Source: CAZHLD01 sp964533185
GTDB taxonomy: Bacteria > Acidobacteriota > Terriglobia > Acidiferrales > UBA7541
Direction: 5' to 3'
NCBI GenBank assembly: GCA_964533185.1
Contig: CAZHLD010000020.1
Span: 1-45,884, forward strand
DNA length: 45,884 nt
Below the pieces are notes generated by a model. That model worked only from the letters and a program-made list of their open reading frames with translations. It made no database searches and was not told where the DNA came from. Below, piece after piece: positions 1 through 7,823 of this stretch. Position 1 is the first letter of the stretch. Each line of letters begins with the position of its first letter. Both the position numbers and the translations under genes were made by a program.

Positions 1-55
1 AAAGGGGACATTTCTAACGAGGTAAGCATGGGGACATTTCTAAAGTGGTTTGACA
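1..55. mobile_element. terminus of an IS21-like insertion sequence, cut by the window edge
   Basis: The 14-mer ggggacatttctaa occurs at 4-17 and again at 30-43. The second copy runs into a stretch that, read on the minus strand from 55, begins TGTCAAACC and ends AAATGTCCCC. Terminal TGTCA followed by an AAATGTCCCC block, repeated inward, is from memory typical of IS21-type ends, where the transposase binds several repeats. No transposase gene is in view because the element would extend left of the window. The outer boundary is placed at about 55. The family is inferred from end structure only. Confidence 0.5.
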
Positions 56-72
56 CCCTTCGAAGCAATGCC

Positions 73-101
73 TTGACGCTGCACCGGCCCGGCGATACAC
101 T
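73..101 (+). promoter_or_regulatory. candidate sigma70 promoter for the desaturase
   Basis: A TTGACG box at 73-78 and a TACACT box at 96-101 are separated by 17 nt. The pair lies just outside the IS terminus and about 150 nt upstream of the desaturase ATG. Four of six positions in the -10 box match consensus. Confidence 0.4.
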
Positions 102-254
102 GAGATGCTTATCTGTGAAGCGCTGGCTCCTTCCGTTTGGCGACCTCGACGGCAAGCGTCGGGGCAAGTTCCACCTCGCCGCTCTCGATGCTCCTTGCGC
201 TCGCGGAGAGTGGTTTGGCCCTCCGGAATCTCCGGAGCGAAGGAATCCCGCTTG

Positions 255-1097
255 ATGTCCTCGCTGGCAATCGTTCTCCGCAACGGCAACCGCATCCCGC
301 TTCTCACGTCGCTGCCGTTCTTGGCCGTACATGCCTCGTGCATCGGCGTCTTCTTCGTCGGCTTCCGCTGGTCCTACCTGATCACCTGCATCGCGCTCTA
401 TCTGGTGCGCATGTTCTTCGTGACCGCCGGCTACCACCGCTACTTCTCGCATCGCTCGTTCAAGACCAGCCGCGCGTTTCAATTCCTGCTCGCCTTCATG
501 GCCAGCACTTCGATGCAGAAGGGCGTGCTCTGGTGGGCCGGCCATCATCGCTTTCACCATCGCCACTCCGATACCGCCGAAGACCTGCACTCGCCTTCGC
601 GCTTCGGCTTCTGGTGGGCGCACGTCGGCTGGATCCTCTCCGACCGCTACAACCACACTCCAGTCGAGCTGATCGCCGACTTCCATCGCTACCCTGAACT
701 GCGCTGGCTGAATCGCTACCACCTCGTGCCACCGGTTCTGCTCGCTGCCGTGCTTTTTGCCGTGGGCGGTTGGGGACTGCTGGTATGGGGCTTCTGCGTC
801 AGCTCGGTGCTGCTCTGGCACGGCACGTTTACGATCAATTCGCTTTCGCACATGTTCGGCCGGCGCCGCTACGCCACCGCAGACACTAGCAAGAATAGTT
901 TTCTCCTGACCCTCATCACCCTCGGCGAAGGCTGGCACAACAACCACCACCACTACATGGCCGCTGCCCGCATGGGATTTTTCTGGTGGGAGTTTGACCC
1001 GACCTACTATGCTCTGAAGGTTCTTTCCTGGTGCCGCATCGTCTGGGACCTGCGCCAGCCGCCGCTCTCCGCCGTCTTCGCCACCGCCCGTTCGTAG
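255..1097 (+). CDS. acyl-CoA/acyl-lipid delta-9-type fatty acid desaturase
   Basis: This 280-residue integral membrane di-iron desaturase should insert a cis double bond into saturated acyl chains, controlling membrane fluidity. The three histidine boxes are visible: HRYFSH from residue 61, HHRFHH from residue 97, and HNNHHH from residue 228 preceded by GEGW, as in stearoyl-CoA desaturases. Hydrophobic segments flank box 1 and lie between boxes 2 and 3. The ATG at 255 was chosen because the protein from there begins close to the first membrane segment. The frame stays open back to 105, but that extra stretch is arginine-rich, unlike the family, and overlaps the candidate promoter. No redox partner is adjacent, and the downstream transketolase is convergent. 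The family is certain; regiospecificity is inferred. Confidence 0.9.
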   Translation: MSSLAIVLRNGNRIPLLTSLPFLAVHASCIGVFFVGFRWSYLITCIALYLVRMFFVTAGYHRYFSHRSFKTSRAFQFLLAFMASTSMQKGVLWWAGHHRFHHRHSDTAEDLHSPSRFGFWWAHVGWILSDRYNHTPVELIADFHRYPELRWLNRYHLVPPVLLAAVLFAVGGWGLLVWGFCVSSVLLWHGTFTINSLSHMFGRRRYATADTSKNSFLLTLITLGEGWHNNHHHYMAAARMGFFWWEFDPTYYALKVLSWCRIVWDLRQPPLSAVFATARS

Positions 1098-1162
1098 CTC
1101 ACTCAGCGACGATTCTGCTTCCGAAGGGGCGTATGGCCCCGCCGTGGCGGGCCCCTACACCT

Positions 1163-2898
1163 TTACAACTCTTGAACCGCGCCGACGATGTGTCGTGCGG
1201 AAATCCCAAACGCATCCAGCAGCTCATCCGGCTTTCCCGAATGGGGCACGCCGCGTACGGCGATCTGGCGGACCCCCGTCAACGGTACGCTCCCTGCCAC
1301 CAGCGCCGCAATCACCGCTTCGCCCAGGCCGCCTTCGGGGTAATGGTCCTCGACCGTCACCACTCGCCCGCCCGTCGCCCGAACCTGCTCGCCCAGCGCC
1401 GTCGCATCAATCGGCTTCACGCAATAGAGGTCAATCACGCGGATCGCCACGCCCTTCGCCTTCAGCTCGTCGTACGCCTTGAGCGCTTCATACAGCGTCA
1501 CGCCCGCTCCAATCACCGTCGCGCGGTCCTGGGCGCTCTGCCGCAACACCTTGAACCCGGGCACAGGAAACTTCTCATCGTTGCCGTAAAGCACCGGCAG
1601 CTTCGGCCGCGTCGTACGAATGTAGCAGATACCCTCCCGCCTTGCCGCTGTTTCGGTCAGCCGCTCCGTCGCCACTGCATCGCTGGGATAAAGCACCGTC
1701 GCGCCCGGAATCGCGCGGAATATCGCCAGGTCTTCGAGCCCCATCTGCGATGGCCCGTCTTCGCCAATCGAGACGCCGCAGTGCGACCCGCACAGATTGA
1801 TGCTGCTGCGGCTGATCGCCGCCATGCGCACCTGGTCGTACGCCCGCGCCAGGAAGCACGCAAACGTGGCCACAAACGGCACCAGCCCCTGCGCCGCCAT
1901 CCCCACCGCCACGCCCACGATATTCTGCTCAGCAATGTACCCCTGGAACAGCCGGCCCGGGTCTGTCTCGCNNNNNNNNNNNNNNNNNNNNNNNNNNNNN
2001 NNNNNNNNNNNNNNNNNNNNNNNNNNNNNNNNNNNNNNNNNNNNNNNNNNNNNNNNNNNNNNNNNNNNNNNGCAATCGCTTTCTCGAGCTGCTCCTTCGA
2101 GAGCGCCTTCCCGTGCCAGCCGTCTTTGTCTCGCAGGAAGCTGATCGGGTAGCCCTTCTCTGTGCGTCCAATAATCGCCTGCGGCCTGACGGACACGCTC
2201 TTTGCTCGATCCAACGTCGCGATCACGGCCGCGAGGTCGTGCCCGTCCACTGTTTCCGCCTGCCAGCCCTGCGCCTCAAACTTCCGCCGATAGACCTCCG
2301 TGTCATGCCTGTACATCGTCCGCTCGCTCTGCCCCAGCGCATTGACGTCCACCAGTGCCGTCAGGTTGTCCAGCTTCCAGTGCGCAGCAAACGCCGCCGC
2401 CTCCCATACGTTCCCTTCGGCCATCTCTCCATCGCCCAGCAGCACGTACACCCGCGCACTCGACTTCTTCACCCTTGCTCCCAGCGCCAGCCCGGCCCCC
2501 ACTGAAAGTCCCTGCCCAAGCGAACCCGTCGCCGCATCCACACCCGGCACTCGCGGCGTGGGATGACCTTCAAGCTCGCTTGTGAACTGCCGCAGCGTCA
2601 TTAAGCGCGAAACCGGGAAGACTCCCGCCTCCGCCAGCGCCGCATAGAGCACCGGCGCCGCATGTCCCTTCGACAGCACAAAGCGGTCGCCCGCAATCGA
2701 GTTCGGGTCGGCCGGGTCAAACTTCATCGCATGGAAAAACGTCGCCGCCACCAGCTCCGCCGCCGATAGACACGAGGTCGGGTGCCCCGAGCCCGCCGCC
2801 GTCGTTGCCCGCATGGACTCAATGCGCAGCCTCCGGGCCTTTTCGCGGATCTGTTCGAGTGCAGCCGGGGGAATCGCTTCCTGTGGACTGGTGGTCAT
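1163..2898 (-). CDS. tkt: transketolase, interrupted by an assembly gap
   Basis: Thiamine-diphosphate enzyme of the non-oxidative pentose phosphate pathway. The N-terminal part (2898 down to 2072) shows GSGHPTSCLSAAEL, LSKGH and the ThDP motif GDGEMAEGNVWEA. The C-terminal part (1971 down to 1163) shows IAEQNIVGVAVGMAAQG, then GSHCGVSIGEDGPSQMGLEDLA and a terminal transketolase_C domain ending in VPHSGKPDELL. The last blocks closely resemble the animal-type ~620-residue transketolase rather than the longer E. coli form. The halves are in different frames across 100 Ns, so the gap length is a placeholder. By comparison with the family about 80-85 residues are missing. The start is an ATG with AGAGGAG 5 nt upstream. 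It is convergent with the desaturase and divergent from the aminotransferase. Function is certain; intactness cannot be judged. Confidence 0.9.
1972..2071. other. assembly gap (100 Ns) inside transketolase
   Basis: Exactly 100 Ns. The two flanks share no sequence, and the transketolase frames on either side do not match, so this is real missing sequence of unknown length. The protein alignment suggests about 250 nt is absent. Confidence 0.95.
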
Positions 2899-3023
2899 TG
2901 CGGCTCCTCTCCGGGGACTAAGTGTCGCATTTTACAGAAATTTCCTCCGGCTTTATAGGCCGCATGGCGCGTCCTGTGACCGACCATTTTGGACGTTGCG
3001 CCAAACCCCGCTTTCGGCGAGAC

Positions 3024-3029
3024 TATACT
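3024..3029 (+). promoter_or_regulatory. candidate -10 box upstream of the aminotransferase
   Basis: TATACT lies about 100 nt upstream of the ATG at 3127. No convincing -35 box is found 16-18 nt upstream. If used, transcription would start near 3036, which rules out in-frame starts further upstream (2989) and supports the ATG at 3127. Confidence 0.3.
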
Positions 3030-3126
3030 CCCGCGTCCGGCGCCCGTCGGATGCACCGGCGCAGGCCCTGCCTCGGGAACGTCCGTACCGATCGCGGCAG
3101 CCGCGCGGATTCGAGGACTGCAAACC

Positions 3127-4338
3127 ATGAGCGAAATAATCGGTGAACTCACCCCTCCGCACCGCCTGATGCTCACTCCCGGTCCTTCCAGCGTGGACCC
3201 GCGCGTCTATCGCGCCATGGTCACGCCGCTGGTGGGCCACTTGGACCCCTGGTTCACGCACATCATGAACGACGTCCAGACCCTGCTCCGCCTCGTCTTC
3301 CAGACCGAGAACCGCATCACCTTTCCCATCTCCGCTTCCGGCTCTGGTGGCATCGAGGCTGCCGTCCTGAATCCCCTCGAGGAAGGCGACGAGGCCATCG
3401 TCTGCGTCAACGGCACTTTTTCCGAGCGCATGGCCATCATCGCCGAGCGCACGCCGGCACGGGTCACTCGCGTCGAGGCGCCCTACGGCCGCCCCGTCGA
3501 TCCCGAAGATGTCCGCCGTGCCGCCAAGGGCAAGAAGATCAAGTTCCTCGGCCTGGCCCATGGCGAAACTTCGACCGCAGTAGTGCACCGACTGGACGAC
3601 TTCCGCAAACTTGCCGACGAACTCGGCGCCATCCTCGTGGTTGACGCCGTTGCCACCCTGGCTGGCCTGCCTCTCGACGTGGATCGCCAGAAGCTCGACA
3701 TCTGCTTCAGCGGCTCGCAGAAGGCCATAAGCGCACCGCCGGGCATGTCTCCCATCACCGTGAATGCTCGCGTTGAGGAAATTTTCCGCTCCCGTAAGAC
3801 CCAGGTGCAGAGCTGGTATTTTGACTTGACCACGGCCATGAACTACTGGGGCAAAGACCGCCTCTATCATCACACCCCGCCCATCACCCTGATCTACGGC
3901 ATGCGTGAGGCGCTACGTTTGGTGCTCGAAGAAGGGCTCGAAATCCGCTGGGAGCGCCACCGCCAGAACCAGCAGGCCCTCGTCGCTGGTCTTGAAGCGA
4001 TGGGCCTGGAGCTATTCGTCGCCAACCCCGCTGACCGCTTGATCACCGTCACCGGCGTCCGCGTCCCCGACGGCGTGGATGACGTCAAAGCGCGCCATCA
4101 GTTGCTCGACGAGTTCAATATCGAAATCGCCGGTGGCTTTGGCTCGCTCAAGGGAAAACTCTGGCGCGTCGGTCTGATGGGCTACTCCAGCCAGCGCACC
4201 AACGTCCTGCTTTTTCTCGGCGCGCTGGAGAAAGTCCTGCTCGACCAGGGCTTCCGTCTGCCCGCCGGCGCCGGGGTCGGCGCAGCCGTGCGCTCCTACG
4301 CGCAGGTTGAAGCTGCCGTGGCGGGCGGCCACAAATAA
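3127..4338 (+). CDS. class V aminotransferase (alanine-glyoxylate / serine-pyruvate type)
   Basis: PLP-dependent aminotransferase of 403 residues. The N-terminal LMLTPGPSSVDPRVYRAM block and the SGSGGIEAA cofactor-phosphate loop are those of alanine-glyoxylate/serine-pyruvate aminotransferases. The aspartate in VVDAVATLAG and the Schiff-base lysine in SGSQK (about residue 199) are present, so the active site looks intact. The C-terminal small domain includes the GGFGSLKGKLWRVGLMG motif. The likely role is transamination of glyoxylate, or of hydroxypyruvate in serine/glycine metabolism; substrate choice cannot be read from sequence. The start at 3127 gives the family's usual N-terminus, and the open frame upstream to 2989 has no family resemblance. 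A small ORF follows after 5 nt and is probably co-transcribed. Confidence 0.88.
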   Translation: MSEIIGELTPPHRLMLTPGPSSVDPRVYRAMVTPLVGHLDPWFTHIMNDVQTLLRLVFQTENRITFPISASGSGGIEAAVLNPLEEGDEAIVCVNGTFSERMAIIAERTPARVTRVEAPYGRPVDPEDVRRAAKGKKIKFLGLAHGETSTAVVHRLDDFRKLADELGAILVVDAVATLAGLPLDVDRQKLDICFSGSQKAISAPPGMSPITVNARVEEIFRSRKTQVQSWYFDLTTAMNYWGKDRLYHHTPPITLIYGMREALRLVLEEGLEIRWERHRQNQQALVAGLEAMGLELFVANPADRLITVTGVRVPDGVDDVKARHQLLDEFNIEIAGGFGSLKGKLWRVGLMGYSSQRTNVLLFLGALEKVLLDQGFRLPAGAGVGAAVRSYAQVEAAVAGGHK

Positions 4339-4343
4339 ACCGG

Positions 4344-4712
4344 ATGGCTGCAGTGCTTCCCAACACTGGCGCAATGGCCGAATTCGTCGGCGCGTTCGAC
4401 GTCCCCTCGAAGCTCACCGACCAGCTCTACCACTGCCGCTTTTCGCACCTCTGGAACGGCGTGGCCACCCGCCACAGCGACACGATTGACGCGAAGTTTT
4501 TTGTGGATGGCCGCGGCGTCGTGGTCGGTCTGGCCCACACGGCCTTTGTGGAATTCCGTCAGCGCTCCGGTCGCGACCTCACCGACCGCGAAGCCAGCTT
4601 CGTCGCCGCTGAGTTCCTCCGCGATCGCCTCGAGCAGGAAGACGAGCGCCCGCTCTACGACGTCTCCGCCGCCGAAGTGATGCGCCTGATCGAACAACTC
4701 CGCATCCGGTAG
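4344..4712 (+). CDS. small conserved-looking protein of unknown function
   Basis: Not recognised. This 122-residue soluble protein has no signal peptide or membrane segment, is rich in charged residues, and ends in a predicted helix (SAAEVMRLIEQLRIR). Its middle, with KFFVDGRGVVVGLAHTAFVEFRQRSGR, reads like a short beta sheet. It starts 5 nt after the aminotransferase stop, so translation is probably coupled. An internal ATG at 4374 would remove the first 10 residues and is an equally acceptable start. Codon use resembles the upstream gene. The small gap and same strand suggest a role linked to the aminotransferase, but no mechanism can be proposed. Confidence 0.65.
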   Translation: MAAVLPNTGAMAEFVGAFDVPSKLTDQLYHCRFSHLWNGVATRHSDTIDAKFFVDGRGVVVGLAHTAFVEFRQRSGRDLTDREASFVAAEFLRDRLEQEDERPLYDVSAAEVMRLIEQLRIR

Positions 4713-4748
4713 CCGACCCTGTTTCCCTTTCAAAGCAGGTTCTTGGCG

Positions 4749-5918
4749 TTACGGCTTGACCTCGTAATGGGCGTGCATGCCCGCCTCCAGGTGGTCGCTG
4801 ATGTGACAATGGAACATCCAGATGCCGGGATTATCCGGTACCATATCCGTCACGACCATCTGCGCGGGGAGGAGCATAACCACGTCGGTGCGCCGCTTGT
4901 CTTGCAGGACGACGTTCCCGTGCCAGTGCGGGGTGTGAAAATTGAACCCGTCGCCTAGACTGATCAGGTACCAGCGAACGCGCTCTCCTTTTTTCATGGT
5001 CATCATCGGCATGTTGCCGAACAGGAGTCCGTTGATAGAGTACTTGTGATTGACGGCGGCGAACCCCCCGCCGATGAAGGGCGATGACGCGCCGTCAATG
5101 TCCACGGGGGAAAACTCCCCCTTTTTGATGTTCTTCGGATCACCCGCGTACGTCTGGATGTTGTGGTCCAGGTACCAGCTCTGGTTTTCGTCAAAAACCA
5201 TGAACAGGGTGACGTATTCCCGCTCCACATCCTTTGGCGCGCCGTCCAGGTTCGCTGCGCCCCGAGCCGTCACGATAACGGCTCCGACCAATCCTGCGTT
5301 CACGTCCTTCGGCTCGTGCTTGTGCGAGTGGTAGAGCCACACCACCGAACTCGGGTCATTCGGTCCCGGCCCCGCACGCTCCGGGACGTGCCACACATAG
5401 GTGTGGCTTTCGCCGGGCGGGACTCCGTCGTCCTTCTTGTCCGCTCCTGAGGTTCCGTCGGCATAGAGAGCTCCCTCGGAGCTCTTTGTGTAGAACACGC
5501 CGTGCGGGTGCATGGTATAGGGGCGCGTGGCATTGTTCTTGAAAACCACGTGGATGGTGTCACCGACTTCCGCCCGCAGCAGCGGCCCGAGAATCCCGAG
5601 GTGCTGCCATTCGGGTGCACGCGGCATGAGCTTGGTGAACGTGCCGTCGGTATATTCGCGGTACACTGCTTTGCGATAGACCTTGCCGATGCGGTTCGGC
5701 CCTCGCTCGACCCAGATCCTCGAATAGCGGTCAAACGGTTCGCTGGTCATGTGGTCGATCCCGCTCGGCGCGTAGTCCCACTCCACTTCGTCCGCCGCTA
5801 CGTAGTAGGTTCGGACTTTCCCGCCCACCGGGTTCTCATGCTTTTTCGCAGGACCTTGCGCCAGGGCCGTTGTAAAGGAGAGGCACAGGCCCCACGTAAG
5901 GAAAACAACGAGGCGCAT
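4749..5918 (-). CDS. secreted two-domain multicopper oxidase, ceruloplasmin-like
   Basis: Exported copper enzyme of 389 residues, starting with a signal peptide (about residues 1-21, ending ALA-Q). Domain 1 carries trinuclear-site ligands HPHG (H137, H139) and HSH (H197, H199) but no type-1 cysteine. Domain 2 carries HTPHWHG (H328, H331, H333) and the full HCHISDHLEAGM motif (H370, C371, H372, H376, M381), so the type-1 copper is only in domain 2, as in type B two-domain laccases. The stretch around residues 75-140, with IGKVYRKAVYREYTD and the following LGPLLRAEVGD, reads like vertebrate ceruloplasmin/hephaestin modules. Likely substrates are metal ions or phenols; ferroxidase activity is a guess. 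Start ATG has CTCCTT (SD complement) 6 nt away. It is convergent with the gene before it, and no copper chaperone is adjacent. Confidence 0.9.
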   Translation of the reverse strand: MRLVVFLTWGLCLSFTTALAQGPAKKHENPVGGKVRTYYVAADEVEWDYAPSGIDHMTSEPFDRYSRIWVERGPNRIGKVYRKAVYREYTDGTFTKLMPRAPEWQHLGILGPLLRAEVGDTIHVVFKNNATRPYTMHPHGVFYTKSSEGALYADGTSGADKKDDGVPPGESHTYVWHVPERAGPGPNDPSSVVWLYHSHKHEPKDVNAGLVGAVIVTARGAANLDGAPKDVEREYVTLFMVFDENQSWYLDHNIQTYAGDPKNIKKGEFSPVDIDGASSPFIGGGFAAVNHKYSINGLLFGNMPMMTMKKGERVRWYLISLGDGFNFHTPHWHGNVVLQDKRRTDVVMLLPAQMVVTDMVPDNPGIWMFHCHISDHLEAGMHAHYEVKP

Positions 5919-5972
5919 CGAGGACTCCTTTCCAGCCGGTTTGCTGGCTGCTGAAACGTTTGGGTGCTTGAA

Positions 5973-6000
5973 ACTACACCTGGACGGCTTGGTGTGTCAA
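5973..6000 (-). promoter_or_regulatory. candidate sigma70 promoter of the multicopper oxidase
   Basis: On the minus strand TTGACA (6000-5995) is followed after 16 nt by TGTAGT (5978-5973), about 55 nt upstream of the multicopper oxidase ATG. The -35 box is perfect; the -10 box matches 4 of 6. Confidence 0.45.
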
Positions 6001-6089
6001 CGTTCCGAATGAAGTTGGGAAAGCCTACTCACATCGTATACCCCTGGCGAAGTTGCTGTGTCTGAGTCCGAAGAGGCGGGAGGAACTGG

Positions 6090-6117
6090 CCGCCCGGCTG
6101 GGGGGAGAGCCGGGCGG
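6090..6117. repeat. perfect 10-bp inverted repeat (stem-loop)
   Basis: ccgcccggct (6090-6099) and agccgggcgg (6108-6117) are exact reverse complements with an 8-nt G-rich loop. No T-run follows on either strand. It lies in the 5919-6258 stretch that has no intact gene, next to a probable transposase remnant, so it may belong to a mobile element or be a terminator-like structure. Confidence 0.5.
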
Positions 6118-6158
6118 CGCGCGGCGGGTGAAATCCACCCACCGTAAGCGCCCCCTCC

Positions 6159-6254
6159 TTCGATCTGGTTCGTGAGATGCAAGACGCCTACAACCATCGC
6201 CTGCGCCTGGTGGAGTCCGCCCGACAGCGCGGCATCAAGCCGCCCGCCCGCGCA
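6159..6254 (+). pseudogene. possible N-terminal fragment of an IS transposase
   Basis: A 32-codon stretch reads FDLVREMQDAYNHRLRLV then ESARQRGIKPPARA. It resembles the first helix-turn-helix segment of IS481/IS21-type transposases, which run on into a turn such as 'FGTTVPTVRKW'. Here the resemblance stops after PPARA and the frame turns to arginine/proline-rich sequence lying antisense to the next gene. It would be a decayed remnant. The match is from memory of the family, so confidence is modest. Confidence 0.35.
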
Positions 6255-6258
6255 TCCC

Positions 6259-6453
6259 CTACGCGTCGGAGAGCGATTCATCGAAGCCCGACGGTTCAGG
6301 CAGTTCACCGGCTTCCAGTATTGCGCCACAGTCCAGGCATTCCACGTATTCGGCGTCTTTGTCCTTGGCGATCAATTGCGTGCGTGCATGTTTACAGGAT
6401 GCCGATTCCTTCTTCTCTTTGCCTTGTGGTGAGCCCGATTCGACCACAGCCAC
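6259..6453 (-). CDS. small zinc-ribbon-like protein
   Basis: This 64-residue protein has a charged N-terminus (SPQGKEKKESAS) followed by CKH and, about 20 residues later, CLDCG, a likely zinc-binding site with Cys-x-His and Cys-x2-Cys. The tail is acidic. It starts 4 nt after the stop of the MFS transporter and on the same strand, so it is probably translated from the same mRNA. Short single-ribbon proteins of this kind have no general function that can be assigned. The neat Cys/His spacing and tight coupling argue that it is real. Confidence 0.6.
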   Translation of the reverse strand: MAVVESGSPQGKEKKESASCKHARTQLIAKDKDAEYVECLDCGAILEAGELPEPSGFDESLSDA

Positions 6454-6457
6454 CTCC

Positions 6458-7714
6458 TCAGGGGTCTGCCTCGGTGCGGTACATCTCCATCTCTGGATGC
6501 CGCAGCCCCTGCCGCCGGATGAAATAGATCACCAGAAACATGCACAGTGCTCCCGCCACCATCACCGCAACAGCAACCTGCAATCCCACCAGCAAGTCCC
6601 GTTTGTCGTCAATGCGGCCCACCACGTACGGCCCCAGCACGCCGCCCAGAAGCTGCGTAATGAACATGTACAGTCCCACCGAGGTCGCATGGGCCCGTCG
6701 CGGCATCAGGTCGTGGATCACCGCCGTTACCGGCCCGTGGTACCACGACATGAAGAACGATGCAAGAAACAGCGCCGCGACGACGTACTGCTTTTCCTCC
6801 GTCGCCAGCGCCCACAGGATAAAAGGCGCCGCCGCAAGAAACGCCAGCGACACGGTCAGGATGCGCCCGTAGGCAAATCGTTTCTGCAGCCAGTCGGCCA
6901 CATACCCGCCCGCCAGCACGCCCAGCAGCGACGCCAGCAAGACCGTAATCCCCAGTGAAATCCCCGCCTCCGCCTGACTGAAGTCTTTCCATTGCGTGAC
7001 GAAGTCCGGCCCCCAAAAAATAAACGCAACACTAGTGAAGGTGACCAGCACGCCGCTCACGATCAGCGCCAGAAACGCCGGCACGCTCAACAGCCTCCTG
7101 ATCGGCACTACCTCTGACCGCGGCCCTCGCGGCGGCTCTTCCAGCCGCAGTGCCAGCAGTGCCAGGATCAGCCCCGGCACTCCGACAAAGAAAAACGCCG
7201 CCCGCCATCCGTGCATCTCCGCAATCACGCCTCCCAGCGCCAGCCCGGCAGTCGCGCCGGCCAGCATACCCGCGGCGAAGACCGCCTGGGCCCGCGCTCG
7301 GGCTGCAGCCGGAAACGCCCCCGAAATCATGGATTGCGCAGCCGGTGCATACGCGGCCTCTCCCACGCCAACCAGCGCCCGCGCGACCAGCAGCAACGCA
7401 AACGTCTGCGCCAGCCCGGAAAGGAACGTTGCCAGGCTCCAGAACACCACACCGAAGGCGATAATCCGTGTCCGGCTGAAGCGGTCGGCCAGCAGGCCGA
7501 AGGGCACTGTGGCCACCGCCAGCACGACTTGCAATACGATTTGCAGCCAGGCCAGCTCCTCGCTGGAAAGATTGAATTGTTCCCGCAACTGCGGCACCAG
7601 CGGCGGCACCACCAGCCGGTCTGCAAAGTTGACAAAATTGATGACAGCGAGTATAGCCAGCAGGCGAATCTGATATCGGTTCAATATGACTGCGCCGCTG
7701 TGTGTGAATTCCAT
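6458..7714 (-). CDS. MFS transporter (spinster/hexuronate-like)
   Basis: Major facilitator of 418 residues with about 12 hydrophobic segments. The first helix is YQIRLLAILAVINFVNFADR, followed by the family signature GLLADRFSRTRII in the loop between helices 2 and 3. A matching cytoplasmic loop, GGYVADWLQKRFAYGRIL, is in the second half. Resemblance is to the spinster-like/ACS-like branch, so an organic anion or sphingoid-type substrate is possible but unproven. The frame is open up to 7861, but that start would overlap the divergent permease at 7824; the ATG at 7714 directly before the first helix is preferred, though no strong SD is seen. A zinc-ribbon ORF follows after 4 nt. Confidence 0.85.
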   Translation of the reverse strand: MEFTHSGAVILNRYQIRLLAILAVINFVNFADRLVVPPLVPQLREQFNLSSEELAWLQIVLQVVLAVATVPFGLLADRFSRTRIIAFGVVFWSLATFLSGLAQTFALLLVARALVGVGEAAYAPAAQSMISGAFPAAARARAQAVFAAGMLAGATAGLALGGVIAEMHGWRAAFFFVGVPGLILALLALRLEEPPRGPRSEVVPIRRLLSVPAFLALIVSGVLVTFTSVAFIFWGPDFVTQWKDFSQAEAGISLGITVLLASLLGVLAGGYVADWLQKRFAYGRILTVSLAFLAAAPFILWALATEEKQYVVAALFLASFFMSWYHGPVTAVIHDLMPRRAHATSVGLYMFITQLLGGVLGPYVVGRIDDKRDLLVGLQVAVAVMVAGALCMFLVIYFIRRQGLRHPEMEMYRTEADP

Positions 7715-7823
7715 GAAAGGTAGGTCGCCTGTGTGTTCCGGTTTCTCCGCCCTGTGCGAGCCGGCATTATCCCATCCCACCCGCCCGCGGGCCAAGAGAT
7801 GAACCACGTCTGGCAGGTCCACC

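Noticed and set aside
105..254. N-terminal extension of the desaturase to 105
   Set aside because: It is arginine-rich, unlike desaturases, and lies at the candidate transcription start.
2953..3873. 306-codon open frame antisense to the aminotransferase
   Set aside because: The plus-strand gene has an intact active site; the antisense protein has none and no SD.
6060..6160. Possible group II intron or riboswitch structure around the G/C hairpin
   Set aside because: Only one perfect stem is clear; no domain V or known aptamer core could be recognised.
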